A stretch of DNA of 64,000 nt from Blastobasis lacticolella (GCA_905147135.1 LR990060.1:3364001-3428000); one strand, 5' to 3'. Positions 43,625-54,800 are shown, numbered from the stretch's first letter. Notes: generated by a model not told the origin, from the sequence alone. Program-made: numbers and translations.

Positions 43625-43990
43625 TCCATTTGATTTGCTACTCTATTATGCCAGCGAATTTTATCCGAATAGGACGACACATAACTAGGTTCGTGCAACA
43701 TCGTAAATCGCATTCGATTTGAAGCGGTAGATGATCCGATGAGTACACATCGTACATAACACTTACCGACCTGATAGTGTCACGCGCCGCCCTAGTCGTT
43801 ACGCAGTGGTCTAGCCACCGTCGGGAGCCATGTGCCTCACTCACAAAGGTATGCGTTCCCGAGTCTATACCCAAACAATCAATGTCCGCACACACCAGTT
43901 CATGCTCTTCACAGAAACACTGTAATTCCTCACCGAAGTACGCTGCTGGGTGAGCATTGTAGTCTCCCACTAAAAAGGCCATTTGTGTGT
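43625..43990 (-). mobile_element. LINE AP-endonuclease fragment
   Basis: The minus strand reads VGDYNAHP, then RRWLDHCVTTRAA and SSDHLPLQ. These are the last three conserved motifs of the exonuclease-endonuclease-phosphatase domain of APE-type LINEs. Truncated at both sides. Confidence 0.82.
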
Positions 43991-44024
43991 TGCCAATGAT
44001 ACGTTATGGCAGGTACTAATAAAT

Positions 44025-44370
44025 CATCATCTTGGCGTTCATGTCCCGGTTGTGCTCTCGCGCACGAGGGTTCGGGGTCCGCCTTGACCATGATCCAGGA
44101 TTCGGCAGGTCAGGACAGTGGAGCGACTGCCATCCGACCTCCATGACCCTGCTGCCAGGGGAACCTGACCAGATTACATCATGGTTACACATCCAGTCGC
44201 CTGAATGTGCAGGTTTCATCACGATGTTTTCCCTCACCGTAAGAGCATCGGTCAGTATTAAAAAAATGTACATAACTCAGAAAACAGTCATTGGTACATG
44301 GCCGGAGCGGGGTTTACTCTCTGGCTTACTAGTTGCATACTCTAACCGCTCGGCCACCGACGTTCTTAGT
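44025..44370 (-). mobile_element. SINE family 1, near full-length
   Basis: Reverse copy with head at ~44300-44365 (ggccggagcgggg side) and tail at 44030 (cttggcgttcatgtccc). Confidence 0.85.
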
Positions 44371-44470
44371 TAGAGAAAGTTGTTCAGTTTCATGGGTAGA
44401 ATATGGGGTTTCAATTAATGCTACCGGTCTTTTTACACCCTGTATAGGCTGTTATCAACTACTGTAATAC

Positions 44471-44720
44471 TGACGTCACCATGGGAGGTAAACCGATAAA
44501 TTAATCATCTTACGTCATTAACGCCATACAATTTTACGTCATTAACGACATACAATAACGTCACCTGTCACATAGTTCAGTATGTGTAACGATAGTATTA
44601 AAAATTATTGTTACTACTAAATACATTTATGAAATAAAATTCATCTCTTCTGCGGTTCAATGTTTGTACCTTATACAGGCAATGTCATCTGTACGTGCGT
44701 GCGTAAAAAAAGTGACGTCA
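44471..44720. promoter_or_regulatory. Cluster of CRE-like sites
   Basis: Full palindromic TGACGTCA occurs at 44471-44478 and 44713-44720. Between them are TTACGTCA at 44510 and 44534, in a 24 bp tandem repeat, and TAACGTCA at 44556. Such sites bind CREB/ATF-type bZIP proteins. The function here, ~600 bp upstream of the PTP relic, is only inferred. Confidence 0.4.
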
Positions 44721-45240
44721 CAATCCAAATCAACTGCCAAATGCTCGAAATTATTTTAGTACCGTTTTAAAGAAAAATAAATTTCATAAAAAATTACTCT
44801 AACATGTTTTTTTTTTATTGGACGAAAACATTTCCGAGAAAAATAATCTCGAGTGCTTACGAAATATATGATTTTCGTTTTCTCGTTGATTTAATCATCA
44901 TGTGCCTACTGAGTGGTTTTTAATAAATAGATTACAAAGGGGATGGTGGAGTACACTGTACGAGTGACTTTATATATATTGTCACGTGGACAGATTTTTA
45001 AGTCGGCCAAAAATTAAAAAATACTTCTATATTTGACTTACAATAGGTACTACTGAGATGTATCCAAGGCTTCAATTCTTAATTATTATTCTGATAGTGT
45101 ATTTATTTTGTCCAACTTTCTCTGTAATCGATGTACTTGTTTAGTATTCATGACTGCGTCGCGTGTTGACAGATAATTTAATTTGTTAAGTAAAGAACAG
45201 TTCTTGGAATGGAACCAAAGACAACACCTACACAATGACA

Positions 45241-45275
45241 TATAAAAACGTGAGGGATGAAAATCGTCTCACTTT
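45241..45275 (+). promoter_or_regulatory. TATA box and initiator of the PTP relic
   Basis: TATAAAA at 45241-45247 with a TCACTTT initiator-like sequence 30 nt downstream (A at 45271). The 5' leader to the ATG at 45338 would be ~67 nt. Confidence 0.5.
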
Positions 45276-45337
45276 CAATCCGACAGTCGCGATAACTGGT
45301 CGCTTGTAATCTTTTATCAGTGAATCAATTAGCAACC

Positions 45338-45763
45338 ATGGTGAACCGCGGTTTCGAGACACTCACCATTAGGGACTTTTTGATAAAAATCAAGAAGACG
45401 AACTTCGACCACCTCGTCAACCAGAAATTCAAAGAAATGAAGAACGTTCAAATACAATGTACCATTAAAGAACCATTGCTACGACATCCCGTGTTGGGAC
45501 CATTCTAGGGTCATTTTGATCTCTCGAGGGACTCTAGTTCACGGTCATTCAAATAGTAAACCTAGGACCATCGTAGTAATAAACAAAGACAGCGATTTGA
45601 CGTCCATCCACGTGAATTTCGTAGATGGTTTTAAAGACAGGAGTAAATATATTTGCTGTCAGGGTCCTACAAAACACACTGTTGGAGACTTCTGGACCCT
45701 AATTTGGGAGAGAGACTGACTGAAACAGATGGCGATGATAACGTTTGTTACGAGTTACTCACC
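45338..45763 (+). pseudogene. Protein-tyrosine-phosphatase N-terminal region, broken, bracovirus-like
   Basis: A frame opens at ATG 45338 and encodes a charged helical leader (TIRDFLIKIKKTNFDHLV). It shifts register near 45470-45480, so the first frame stops at 45506-45508. The conserved PTP core continues in another frame to a stop at 45716-45718. That second frame shows an IPCWDHSRV block, NFVDGFKDRSKYI, CQGP and DFWTLIWE, which are the early motifs of classical PTP domains. The WPD loop and the catalytic Cys-containing P-loop are absent because a LINE tail begins at ~45764. No intron interrupts the region. The compact, intronless layout with a close TATA box and this leader fit the PTP genes of wasp bracoviruses better than a cellular PTP. 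That origin is inference. The alternative is a retroposed insect PTP. No active enzyme can be made. Confidence 0.7.
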
Positions 45764-46215
45764 TGTTGGTAAGTGACGATGCGGCCGAAGAGGAACAGCC
45801 TATTCACTCTAGCCTTGAAGACATCCAGATTATATTGATCAGGGAACACACTCGCAGGCAACGCGTTCCAAGGGCGAGCCAAAGCGGCTCATGCGGATAG
45901 TTGGAAGATCCACGACATAAGGATGAAGCGCTCGCCCGGATCGCGTCTCCCGATGGCGGAAAGGGGCCGGCGGAATGAGGTCGTGCAGCTGCTTCGCACA
46001 CTCTCCGAAATGTAATCTGTAAAAGACCGACAGACGCGCAACCATACGCCGATGTTCCAGGCTCTGCAGCCTAGCTTCAATCAACCGCAGGTCACAAATT
46101 ATCTTCTATGCTCGTTTTTCCACCGAATCCAAAGCCGACAGTTGATATTTGACTGATCCATTCCAGAGGTGGCAGTAGTACTCCAAGCAGTTGGCAGCAG
46201 TTGAAATGTATTTCA
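45764..46215 (-). mobile_element. CR1/Jockey-like LINE tail truncating the PTP relic
   Basis: The minus strand reads IEARLQSLEHRR, VCRSFTDYISE or VFYRLHFGECAKQLHDLIPP (frame changes) and HPYVVDL, matching 55.08-55.6 kb. The 3' tail (gatgcggccg on this strand) adjoins the PTP sequence. Confidence 0.82.
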
Positions 46216-46599
46216 CAAGATTTAATAAACTTTTTATTATTTTTATATGATTATATAATGATCCCTATATTATAGCGAACAAAACAAATAAAGAATGATG
46301 ATGATGATTCAATGCAGGATCGCAAAATAGGGCATCACTTAAGGTTGGTGATGGTGCAATACTTTTTCTGGTTAGGAATACCTTAAAAAACTTAAGCGTC
46401 CCCTAAACCTTATTGCAGTCGTGCATAAGTGCAAATTTGATTTAGACGAAGAGACTGTATTTGCGTAACGCAGTAACCGTGGGCAACCGCTAGCATTTAT
46501 TCTTTTGATAAATGCTATTGTTAGTCGTAAACTTTCCGGAACCTTATTGAACCTTTTGAATTAAAATCATAATGGCTATTTATTTACAGTTTAAATTAC

Positions 46600-47715
46600 A
46601 ATTTACAATTATTATAAAAAAAAAAATTCTTACTCTAACACCAACCTTAATTCTAAGTAAACTAAAGATAAAAAACTTGACCCAGATCCCCCGAATTTGG
46701 AAAAGTCCCCAGAAGACTGGCCGCGTTGCCCCGCTGAATAGCGAGGCTTAAACGCTGACCCAAAAAGAGGCCAGCCTTCTGGTGATTTGTAATTTGGACC
46801 AGGCGCTTAGATAACTCCCGAAATAAGGAATGTGCGCCTGGTCCCCACGGCCCAAGTGTTTCAACGCCAAATGGCGCAAATATGTAATCGCCACTGAGAC
46901 TAGCATATTTGCGCCGCTTGGCGTTCTCAGCTGCGGCAGCACCCGTCGCAGCCTGACACGCGGTCACTGGAAGATGAGACGGCGCAAGGGTATCGATGCA
47001 AGTAGCATCCCATACCAGAGGCCGCCCCAGCTTCCACGGAGTGAGTGTCATTCCGTCGGGCCTCTTACCGTCATCGCGGGCTAACCCAATCGGTTCCAGC
47101 ACCGCGGGTGCACCAGCGGTGGTAAAGGCCCGGCGGATGATATCGTTTAATTCCGCGTGACGAGGAAAGCGACCAGCGCTCCTGCCGCAAGACAAGCCGT
47201 GGTGGCCGAGCTGGTCTACAGGACGACCACAACGGCATTGATGAGGAGCGCTACAGGGTGCACCAAGACGAAGGGCCGTGGCAATCCTAAACGTGGCACG
47301 GTCGAGTAAAGTGCCGATGTTTTTAGAGGGCATTGCCTGTAGCCAGAGACCCGACTCCCACTCGCCAGCAGTCAGGAGGCGAGCACGCTCTGCAGAATTG
47401 GTTGATGCGCTCAAAAGGTTGTTTCGCACCAATCTGCAGAGCGGCTCGTCCCAAAGCCGCTGCGAGCAAGGATTAGCCGGCGGGTCCGACTCCGGGCAAG
47501 CCAACTGCCAAGCATTTTTGGCCTTGGTGGAGAATGCCGACTCAAACGTCCCCAGTTTTGACAAAATCTTATTTACTAGGGACTGCGAGCTATTCACCGA
47601 GGACAAAAAGGCTGGCAGAGAAACATTCGACACTTTCCGAATGCCCAGACCACCATATCGAATAGGCAATGATGCCTGGTCCCAGGAGGAATCGTCAAAA
47701 TTTATATTTATAACA
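46600..47715 (-). mobile_element. LINE C-terminal half with RLE-type endonuclease
   Basis: A 335-codon open frame (47669 to 46662), extended upstream in frame to ~47705, carries a zinc-knuckle-like CRCGRPVDQLGHHGLSC (CxC...H...C). It is followed by KRPDGMTLTPWKLGRPLVWD, an RPD...D arrangement like the PD-(D/E)xK core of restriction-like endonucleases. These features match the C-terminus of RLE-type non-LTR elements (R2/R4/NeSL-like). The RT domain is missing (5' truncation). It is GC-rich relative to its surroundings and uninterrupted. The clade assignment is inference. Confidence 0.7.
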
Positions 47716-47834
47716 GAAAACTATAATTTATATTTAATTAAATATGTTATTTATTTTGATGCGGTAATTCATGGACGCATTGTAAAATCGAATTAAGTGG
47801 TACAATAAGAGTGATAAGGAGGAAATTATAAAAC

Positions 47835-48340
47835 TATTAACGCAAATAATCCTCTAGACTCCGTACAGAGACGCGCTGTACGAATTGTCGATGATCCCAT
47901 ACTAACACGCAAGTTGGAACCACTGGCAAACCGAAGGGACTTTGGCTCCCTGTGTGTGTTCTATCGGCTGTACAATGGGGAGTGTTCCGAGGAACTTTTC
48001 GATCTGGTGCCCACAGCACAATTCCGCCATCGCACCACCCGCCGTGGGCTTGGTACTCATCCTCACTACGTGGACCCTCTGTTGGTCACGACGCGAAGGT
48101 TCGAAAGAACGTTTCTCGCTCGTACGATTCGGATGTGGAATGAGCTCCCAGCCACAGTGTTTCCTTTGGACTATGACATGGGATCGTTCAAGAGGTATAT
48201 TAGAGGTCTCTTCAGAGGCGGGCAACGCATCAGTGACTCCCCTGGTGTTGCTGATGTCCATAGGCGGCAGTGACCACTTTCCATCAGGTGGCCCGCTTGC
48301 CTGTTTGTCTGCCGTAAAACATAAAAAAAAAAAAAAAAAT
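47835..48340 (+). mobile_element. CR1-like LINE C-terminus, open, with poly(A)
   Basis: From ~47860 a frame reads SVQRRAVRIVDDP, VFYRLYNGECSEELFDLVP, HPHYVDPLLVTTRRFERTF, MWNELPATVFP. After a stop comes the tail ggcccgcttgcctgtttg and a run of ~17 A at ~48322. It is the cleanest copy of this family here. Confidence 0.85.
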
Positions 48341-48604
48341 TATTGCAAAATTATAGGACTAACTGGAGGAGCGTTTGTAGCCGAGCGATTGAGTATCCGA
48401 ATCGTAAGCGAGAGGTACCGGGTTTGCCACGTATTCAAATAATTCTATATTAGTTAATCTACATTATGTGACATTATGCCGAGTCCTCTGAAAAGGAGTC
48501 TTTCTTTTATTTGACAATAAGTTTTCGTCGTATGAAACAAGTATTACTGATCAAATAGTTATACAACATAGCAACATTTAGCAAGCATCATTAAAAGTAC
48601 ATGC

Positions 48605-48965
48605 TAAGCCTCGGTGGCCGAATGGTTAAGGTATCCGACTCGTTAGCGAGAGGTACCAGATTCGAATCCAACTGCGGCCATGTACCTACCAATGATTCTT
48701 TTCTGAGTACATGCATTAGTTGAATACTAACCGATGCTCTTACGGTTAGGGAAAACATCGTGATGAAACCTGCACATTCAGGCGACTAAATATGTAACCA
48801 TGATCAAATTTGGTCAGGTTCCTCTGGTAGCAGGGTCATGGAGGTCAGATGGTAGTCGCTCCACTGTAATTACCTGATCGCCAAATCCTGGGTCATGGTC
48901 ATGGACCCCGGGCCCTCGTGCTCGAAAGTACAACCGGAACATTAACGCCAAAATGATTATTTCTT
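48605..48965 (+). mobile_element. SINE family 1, full-length reference copy
   Basis: The tRNA-derived head has box A-like tggccgaatgg at ~48615 and box B-like gattcgaatcc at 48659-48669, ~34 bp apart, as in pol III promoters. The body runs through gatgaaacctgcacattcag to the T-rich end. A second head-only fragment lies at 48365-48430. Confidence 0.85.
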
Positions 48966-48969
48966 TTTT

Positions 48970-49640
48970 TTTACTGTATTTGGGTATCGAGTGTCAAGTC
49001 TAGGGTTGTTCCATAATGCGAACATAAACGCACAAAACCATGGTCATACCTATCTTAGAGATCAACCTAATTCTAAATTCATAATGTCTTTATTTGTAAA
49101 CACAGGTATAATATAACATTGTTCAAAATACATTAATTTTCTATCATCATGTTTAGCCCTATTATAGGCATACAAATAATAAATTTGAAACAAACGTCAA
49201 AATAAGTATGAAAATAATTATTAATAGCAATGTCAAAGCAGATTTAATTACATAATCAAGATATAAATGTCAAAATAATAATTATTAGATTAATCAATAA
49301 GGCAAGAAACTAATCCATTCCAATTAAATAGTACAATCAGATAGAAATACATTTAAAGAATAACAACAATTATTTACAAGTATTTTTTTAAAATTGCATT
49401 TATATTGATTCAGTGACCTAACTTGAGGTCTGCGTCTGGTAGAGCAAAAACGCTACAGTGCATATGACCAGATTTTGTCGTTAAATAATTAGGTTGTTAG
49501 GCTCCGTATAGCGTCCTCTCTGTCGCACGCGTGTGAGTAAATACCAAGCCGAAACTAGCCGATGTGCATTATTTACTGACGGATATCTACGTACGGGAGA
49601 CAAGTGAAAGGCACAAGCATTGAATAAATAAAAAAATAAA
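48970..49640. other. No feature recognised
   Basis: AT-rich intergenic DNA. A family of tttaatgtcaaaataat-like phrases gives it a repetitive texture but no definable element. Confidence 0.4.
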
Positions 49641-49730
49641 AAAATAATAATAAAAATCATTTATTTCAGGCCGATTGGTCCATAATTGCATTACATGGGT
49701 AATATGTTAAACAATACAATAATATTAGTA

Positions 49731-50385
49731 TTTATGCCACTGTCATATAAAAGGGGGTATTAAAACATGAGTGTCTGTTTATCATACGAAGCGTAGCCGA
49801 GTATGATAATAGTTTGACACGAGTGTTTTAATACCTAATTATATGCAGTTGCATACACTACTTTATCTACACTCATATTTTTATGTTAAAATATCGTACC
49901 TAAAATTTTCTCAACTTAGCTGGAAGTACGCTGCGAGTCAGTTCTGTTGTATCTACGCGTCAAGGATATCAAGCGGCGGGAAATTCACTGAACCATTTTC
50001 ACATTTATCTATTTATTTGCTTAAAATAAGGAAAAACATTTACAAACACAAATTACAACAATTACAAAAAATATTCTGTTTAGCGGGAAAATAAACAGGA
50101 AACAAACACAGAATATAAACAGGAAAATTTAAATTTTGAATTTGTTAAAGACATCTAAGCCTACATTACGCCGTGTCCCGGCGCCCGACAAAAAATAAAA
50201 AAGTTGCATAATGATTAAAAAGTTATTTTACGATACAGCTGTAATGAAAATAGTATGGGAAATGCTGTATCGAAAAGTAATTTTTTAAAATTTCGTAGTC
50301 TGGCGTGAAAAAAGTGTACCCTCAAACGACTGTTTTCGAATATGTAATTGGAACATAATGCTATGAGTGTAGATAAAATTTATTA
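49731..50385 (+). repeat. Repeat family B, long copy
   Basis: Begins with the arm (gtcatataaaagggggtat), which contains a hairpin of ttatcatac with gtatgataa. The body from 49861 to 50376 is bounded by inverted ctttatctacactcata and tatgagtgtagataaa. No ORF. Confidence 0.75.
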
Positions 50386-50469
50386 CAAGCGAGTTATAAA
50401 TTATATTATTGTATAATTTATTATTTGCTTGCTATTGTAATTAATTAATTGAATATAGTTTATAACAAT

Positions 50470-50735
50470 TATAATCGTGGACAAATTCACACAGCGCCAT
50501 CTAGCCCCAAACTAAGCAAAGCTTGTACTATGCGTGCTAGATAACTGATATACTACATATGTAGTATATCAGTTATCTAGCACGCATATATACTTTTTAA
50601 ATACATACTTATTTTACATAGACCCGTAACAGAAATTAAAATTCATTATTTAAATTTCTGCCCGGCCGGGAATCGAACCCGGGACCTCTTGCGTGGCAGA
50701 TCGGCACGTTGACCACTGAACCACTCAGGTTGCCT
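50470..50735 (-). mobile_element. SINE family 2 copy with internal inverted duplication
   Basis: Reverse copy: cacacagcgccatctagcc to the head cgggaatcgaacccggg. In the middle (50529-50588) a perfect 60 bp palindrome replaces the usual single-copy segment. Confidence 0.88.
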
Positions 50736-51089
50736 ACTACTTTATGTATCTATAGTTAAGCGCGATACACAACATTTACAATGATTATTTACCGACTATA
50801 GGTCGACATTTTAACTGGTATATTTCGATACCTAGGGCATATACTCACCGTCGACCTCAGGGATCATGCTGATATGGAACGGGAGCGAACGGTACGGGCC
50901 AGCTCCAACACCGTCCTGGTGATGATTGCAGCTAGGTTGGACTGCCACATAATTAGGAAATGCTGTGCCAGACATATCGCTTTACAGATGCCTGACATAA
51001 AATACAAATGATGATTGCATTAATTATTTACATTACAGTTTTTATTTAATTCTGACATTTTCATATTCATAATTTTATTTTATTTTGAC

Positions 51090-51290
51090 ATTGTTAGCGT
51101 ATAGCGTTCCGGCTCTGCCTGGCATTGTCGAGCACGGTTCGGTCGTGGTTGGCGAGGGATACGTTTATCTACGGCCATAGGGCGGTCAGCGTGTCACTGT
51201 GTGTTTCCTTCCTACTTTCCTATCCCCCTCCTTTTTGACGATTGAAAGAGATATTTAAAGTCCTAATCAATCAAGAAATTTTGAATTTTG
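51090..51290 (-). mobile_element. 5' end of LINE-like element (as at 35.2 and 60.3 kb)
   Basis: Contains ggctctgcctggcattgtcg, acgtttatctacggccatag and tgacgattgaaagagatatt. Only the 5' leader is present. Confidence 0.6.
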
Positions 51291-51509
51291 AATTTGAATT
51301 TTTAAATTTTGTTATTGATTCTGTACTTATAATAAATTGATCTCCATATTTTGACATGCAATACATATTATTTAAATGGTGACATTGGCATAACTTTATC
51401 TGACATATATGTATACCTATGTTTATTTCTGTTTTATGATTATGACATGCATTAATTCTAAAGTGACGTTGTAATGCTGAAGATGAATGTATTTATTATT
51501 ATCTAATAT

Positions 51510-51876
51510 ATAAAATTCTCGTGTCACAGTTTTCGTTGCCATACTCCTCCGAAACGGCTTGACCGATTTTGATGAAATTTTTTGTGCTTATCCGGTATTT
51601 ATGAGAATCGGCCAACATCAATTTTTCATCCCCCTAAATGTTAGGGGTAGTCCACCCCTAAATTTTTTTATTTATTTTTTAGACGTAGGTGTAGGGTAGG
51701 TGTAGGGTAGGGGTAGGTGTAGGGTAGGTGTAGGGTAGGTGTAGGGTAGGTGTAGGGTAGGTGTAGGGTAAGTGTACGGTAGGTGTAGGGTAGGTCCACC
51801 CCAACATATTTTTTTTTATTTTTTTTTATGAAATTATTTATATGGCAAAACAACGTTTGCCGGGTCAGCTAGTAAA
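51510..51876 (+). mobile_element. Helitron-like non-autonomous element with minisatellite
   Basis: The start resembles lepidopteran Helitron 5' ends (tctaatatataaaattctcg, then ccgaaacggcttgaccgatt). The end is cgtttgccgggtcagctagt, a CTAGT terminus preceded by a potential hairpin. Inside, 51680-51800 is a ~12 bp minisatellite on gtaggtgtaggg. Assignment by end similarity only. Confidence 0.6.
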
Positions 51877-51879
51877 CTA

Positions 51880-52470
51880 TAATTATTAATGAAATGTAAT
51901 GAGAATATGAGTCTGTGAAACTTGAAATAAATGATATTTAGTTTAATTTATATTGCCTGCGTAGTGAGGGCAGACGTATAAACATTCGCAGCATCTTTCG
52001 CGCAGTTCGGATCTCTAAAAATATTAAATTTTTCCGCGGACCCATATTATTTTTCCGAGATAAAGAGTCAGTCTGGAAGTATGTAACTTCCTATTAGCGA
52101 AAGAATGTAAGTTTATCTTTAACAAATAAACAAAATTTTTCTCTTAGTTATGTAAAAGTTTCCTGCCATTACAGGAAACCTACCTTTCCTTCCTACCTAC
52201 ATCATCGTCATTACGACGGTGTAATTTCTGTGATGAGTCTCTACTTCATCGTTGACGTCATGATTAAATACACTTGGCAATAGACAGGACCTACGTCACT
52301 TCACGACTATTCGGCGGCGTATTGGGGAAATGTTACACTGGCAATAGTTGCATAATGGTTTTCCTTGTGTAAGTCATCAAATATTACAACAATGTGCATG
52401 CTTACACACCGCGTATGCGTAGCTTCCACGGTTTCGCCACGTGCTACGATTTCTGCGCAGTGACCGCTTA
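51880..52470. other. No feature recognised
   Basis: AT-rich, with a short possible palindrome around tttcctgccattacaggaaa at 52160. Confidence 0.4.
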
Positions 52471-52473
52471 GTG

Positions 52474-52740
52474 ATGTGGTGTCCAGCAGAGTAGAATAGC
52501 AACAACCCCTTACACTCGTGGGTGTCGTACAAAGCGACTCATGTTTACGAGGCAAAAGATCTAGAGTCTCCGTAGGCTGGAAAATGGGCAGCAGCGTTTT
52601 CCATTGTTATATTTATAAAACTGCGATCTCCCTTTCCTCTAATTAGGGACTCTAGATCTTATAGAAAATATTAGTCGCCTTGTACGACAGCCACGAATGG
52701 GGTTGGTGCTATTCTACTCTGCCGGACACCACACGACCAT
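52474..52740. repeat. Two family A ends in head-to-head inversion
   Basis: Left: tggtgtccagcagagtagaa, running forward to ~52632. Right: ctattctactctgccggacac, the inverse of the same start, from ~52640. It forms a ~265 bp foldback. Confidence 0.8.
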
Positions 52741-52744
52741 GAAT

Positions 52745-53455
52745 GTATAACTATAATCCAATGTGACATATCCAACTGGAAAGGATAGCGCTCGCGTGTT
52801 TGTAGGTATTAAAGTGCTCATAATTTTATCAGCTTATTCATATTCATTTATTCGTAGGAATAGTCATACATCGTCATTCAAAATATTTTCACGAATAGAA
52901 TTACCAATAAATAATGTCAATGTGAAAATACAATCAATTAAAATAATCAAAATATACAAAATAAATTCAGAAATAATAATCAATTATTATGATTCGAAAT
53001 TGTCAAATACTAAATTATTATATAATTATAATATTTATTGATATAACAAGAAACTGTAAGATTTACATTGAACTAACTTAACCTAATTTTAATCTACCTA
53101 CACAATAAAAAATATGTAAACATTAAAAATACTCCAAATCGCTGCAAATTGGGTGTGTGAATAAGATGCTGGCAGCTTATAATTATTGTAATATGTCAAA
53201 TGTGAAATACAAAAGTCTTAAATAAAAGTTTGACAAAAATGACAAATTTAAATCAAATCATTAAAAACTATATGTCCAGTATTAATTAATCGAAATTTAA
53301 AATATAATATTAAATTAAATAGATATTAGCATACAATATTGTATGACAAAGAAAGAAAAATAAATATATTGCATTCAATGAAATGATCAGGAGTAGGCAA
53401 TATCGAGCCACCAATGGAGAGGAAATAAACGCTTCGCTCATCTAAAACTCATTTA
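52745..53455. other. AT-rich DNA without recognised features
   Basis: Long A/T-rich tracts and short open frames with no recognisable domain. Confidence 0.45.
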
Positions 53456-53459
53456 CAGA

Positions 53460-53865
53460 GTAGTATGCTTTATTAATAATTCCTCTTACAACTTGTAGTA
53501 GGGTTTGCATGCTCTAATATCCTTATGCAGCACGTAGTAAATACGCGGGCCTATGGTATAAAGCGAACGGGTAGTTTTGTCAAGTCTGTGAGTCGGTATT
53601 GGGAGGTCATGTTGTCTCCTAGAGGATACTCGTATGCCAAGAGTTGTGTTATTAGGAAACTCGCCCATATTTCGCCTCATGTGTTTGGCTACTTCAAAGA
53701 TGTAGGTAAAATGAAGGAAGCGTCATGATGTTTTGATCTACAAATAATTGCTTCGCTGGCACATCAAGCGCCGTGTGTGACAGAACCCGGATTGCCTTCT
53801 TCTGCAGAACTAATGTTAATGGCCTGTTGCTGTTCGCTGCCTGTCCCCACAAATCAATAATAAAA
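53460..53865 (-). mobile_element. Jockey/CR1-like LINE C-terminal fragment
   Basis: The minus strand reads LWGQAANSNRPLTLVLQKKA, VLSHTALDVPAKQLF, IMTLPSFYLH and, in another frame, RRQHDLPIPTHRL and GPRIYYVLHKDIRA. Typical post-RT region, frameshifted. Confidence 0.75.
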
Positions 53866-53867
53866 AC

Positions 53868-54215
53868 AATCATCTTGGCGTTAATGTCCCGGTTGTGCTC
53901 TCGGGCACGAGGGTCGGGGTCCGTCTTGACCATGCTCCAGGATTTGACAGATCAGGCAATGTCAGTAGAGCGACTGCCGTTTTACCTCCGCGACCATGCT
54001 ACCAGGGGAACCTGACCAGACTGGATCATGGGTACACATTCAGTCGCCTGACTGTGCAGGTTTCATCACGATGCTTTCCCTCACCGATAGATCATCGGTT
54101 AGCATTCAACTAATGTACATAACTCATAAAAGAGCCATTGGTACGTAGCCGCAGTGGGATTCAAAACCGGTCCTTCTCGTTTACGAGTCGGATACCTTAA
54201 TCACTCGGCCACAGA
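53868..54215 (-). mobile_element. SINE family 1, near full-length
   Basis: Reverse copy with the head at ~54140-54215 (gggattcaaaaccgg, mutated box B) and the tail at 53875. Confidence 0.85.
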
Positions 54216-54399
54216 TAGATACTAAATAAATACCATAGGCCAAAAGGGAATGAAAACGCATACTATGCTGTCATTAAATTTTTACGCGTCAGAGTCTGTG
54301 ATAGTCTGATGATGGCGAATAAACAGCACTGAGTTCAGCTTTAAACACAGCTTATCAATGTGATCCTGCCACTGGTGATACCGATCGAACTCATAGCCA

Positions 54400-54525
54400 A
54401 AGCGCCTTCACGGCTAGAGTGAATAGGCTGTTCCAAGGCGGGCATGCCCAACTTCGGCCGCATCGTCACTTATCAACAGGTCAGATGCGGTCAAATGCCT
54501 GTCTTGTCTAATATAAAAAACATAA
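54400..54525 (+). mobile_element. LINE tail, forward
   Basis: Reads ggctagagtgaataggctgt, then gcatcgtcacttatcaacag and cctgtcttgtctaatat. Confidence 0.7.
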
Positions 54526-54800
54526 CATCGTTCGCATGTCCTGAACCCCGCCTTAAGGAAAACCTCCATTACGTTAGTCTTAGCGATGTTTAGTTGTATA
54601 CCGTTAGCACGCGACCATTCTGCGATCGTGTGCGTCACAGATTGGACATTTAAGGCCAGCTCGTGCTCTTCACTAGCGCGAATCGCACAGATGTAATTGG
54701 CATACATTATGAAATCGAAAAAAACTTGAATCAAACGGTAGATTCTTCATAATCAGCATGAAGAATACTGTTCCCAAAATTGGTCCCCTGAGGGACGGAT
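54525..54800 (-). mobile_element. LINE reverse-transcriptase fragment
   Basis: The minus strand reads EEHELALNVQSVTHTIAEWS and LNIAKTNVMEVFLK, preceded by a RGPILGTVFF-like block near 54790. The YADD box is degraded (MYANYIC). Confidence 0.75.

Noticed and set aside
46662..47669. Host gene coding a 335-residue protein
   Set aside because: The CCHC-like knuckle and RPD...D core, plus the 5' truncation and repeat surroundings, point to a retrotransposon rather than a cellular gene.
48605..48680. Possible tRNA gene
   Set aside because: It is the head of a repeated SINE. The anticodon arm does not fold properly and the same head recurs in many copies.
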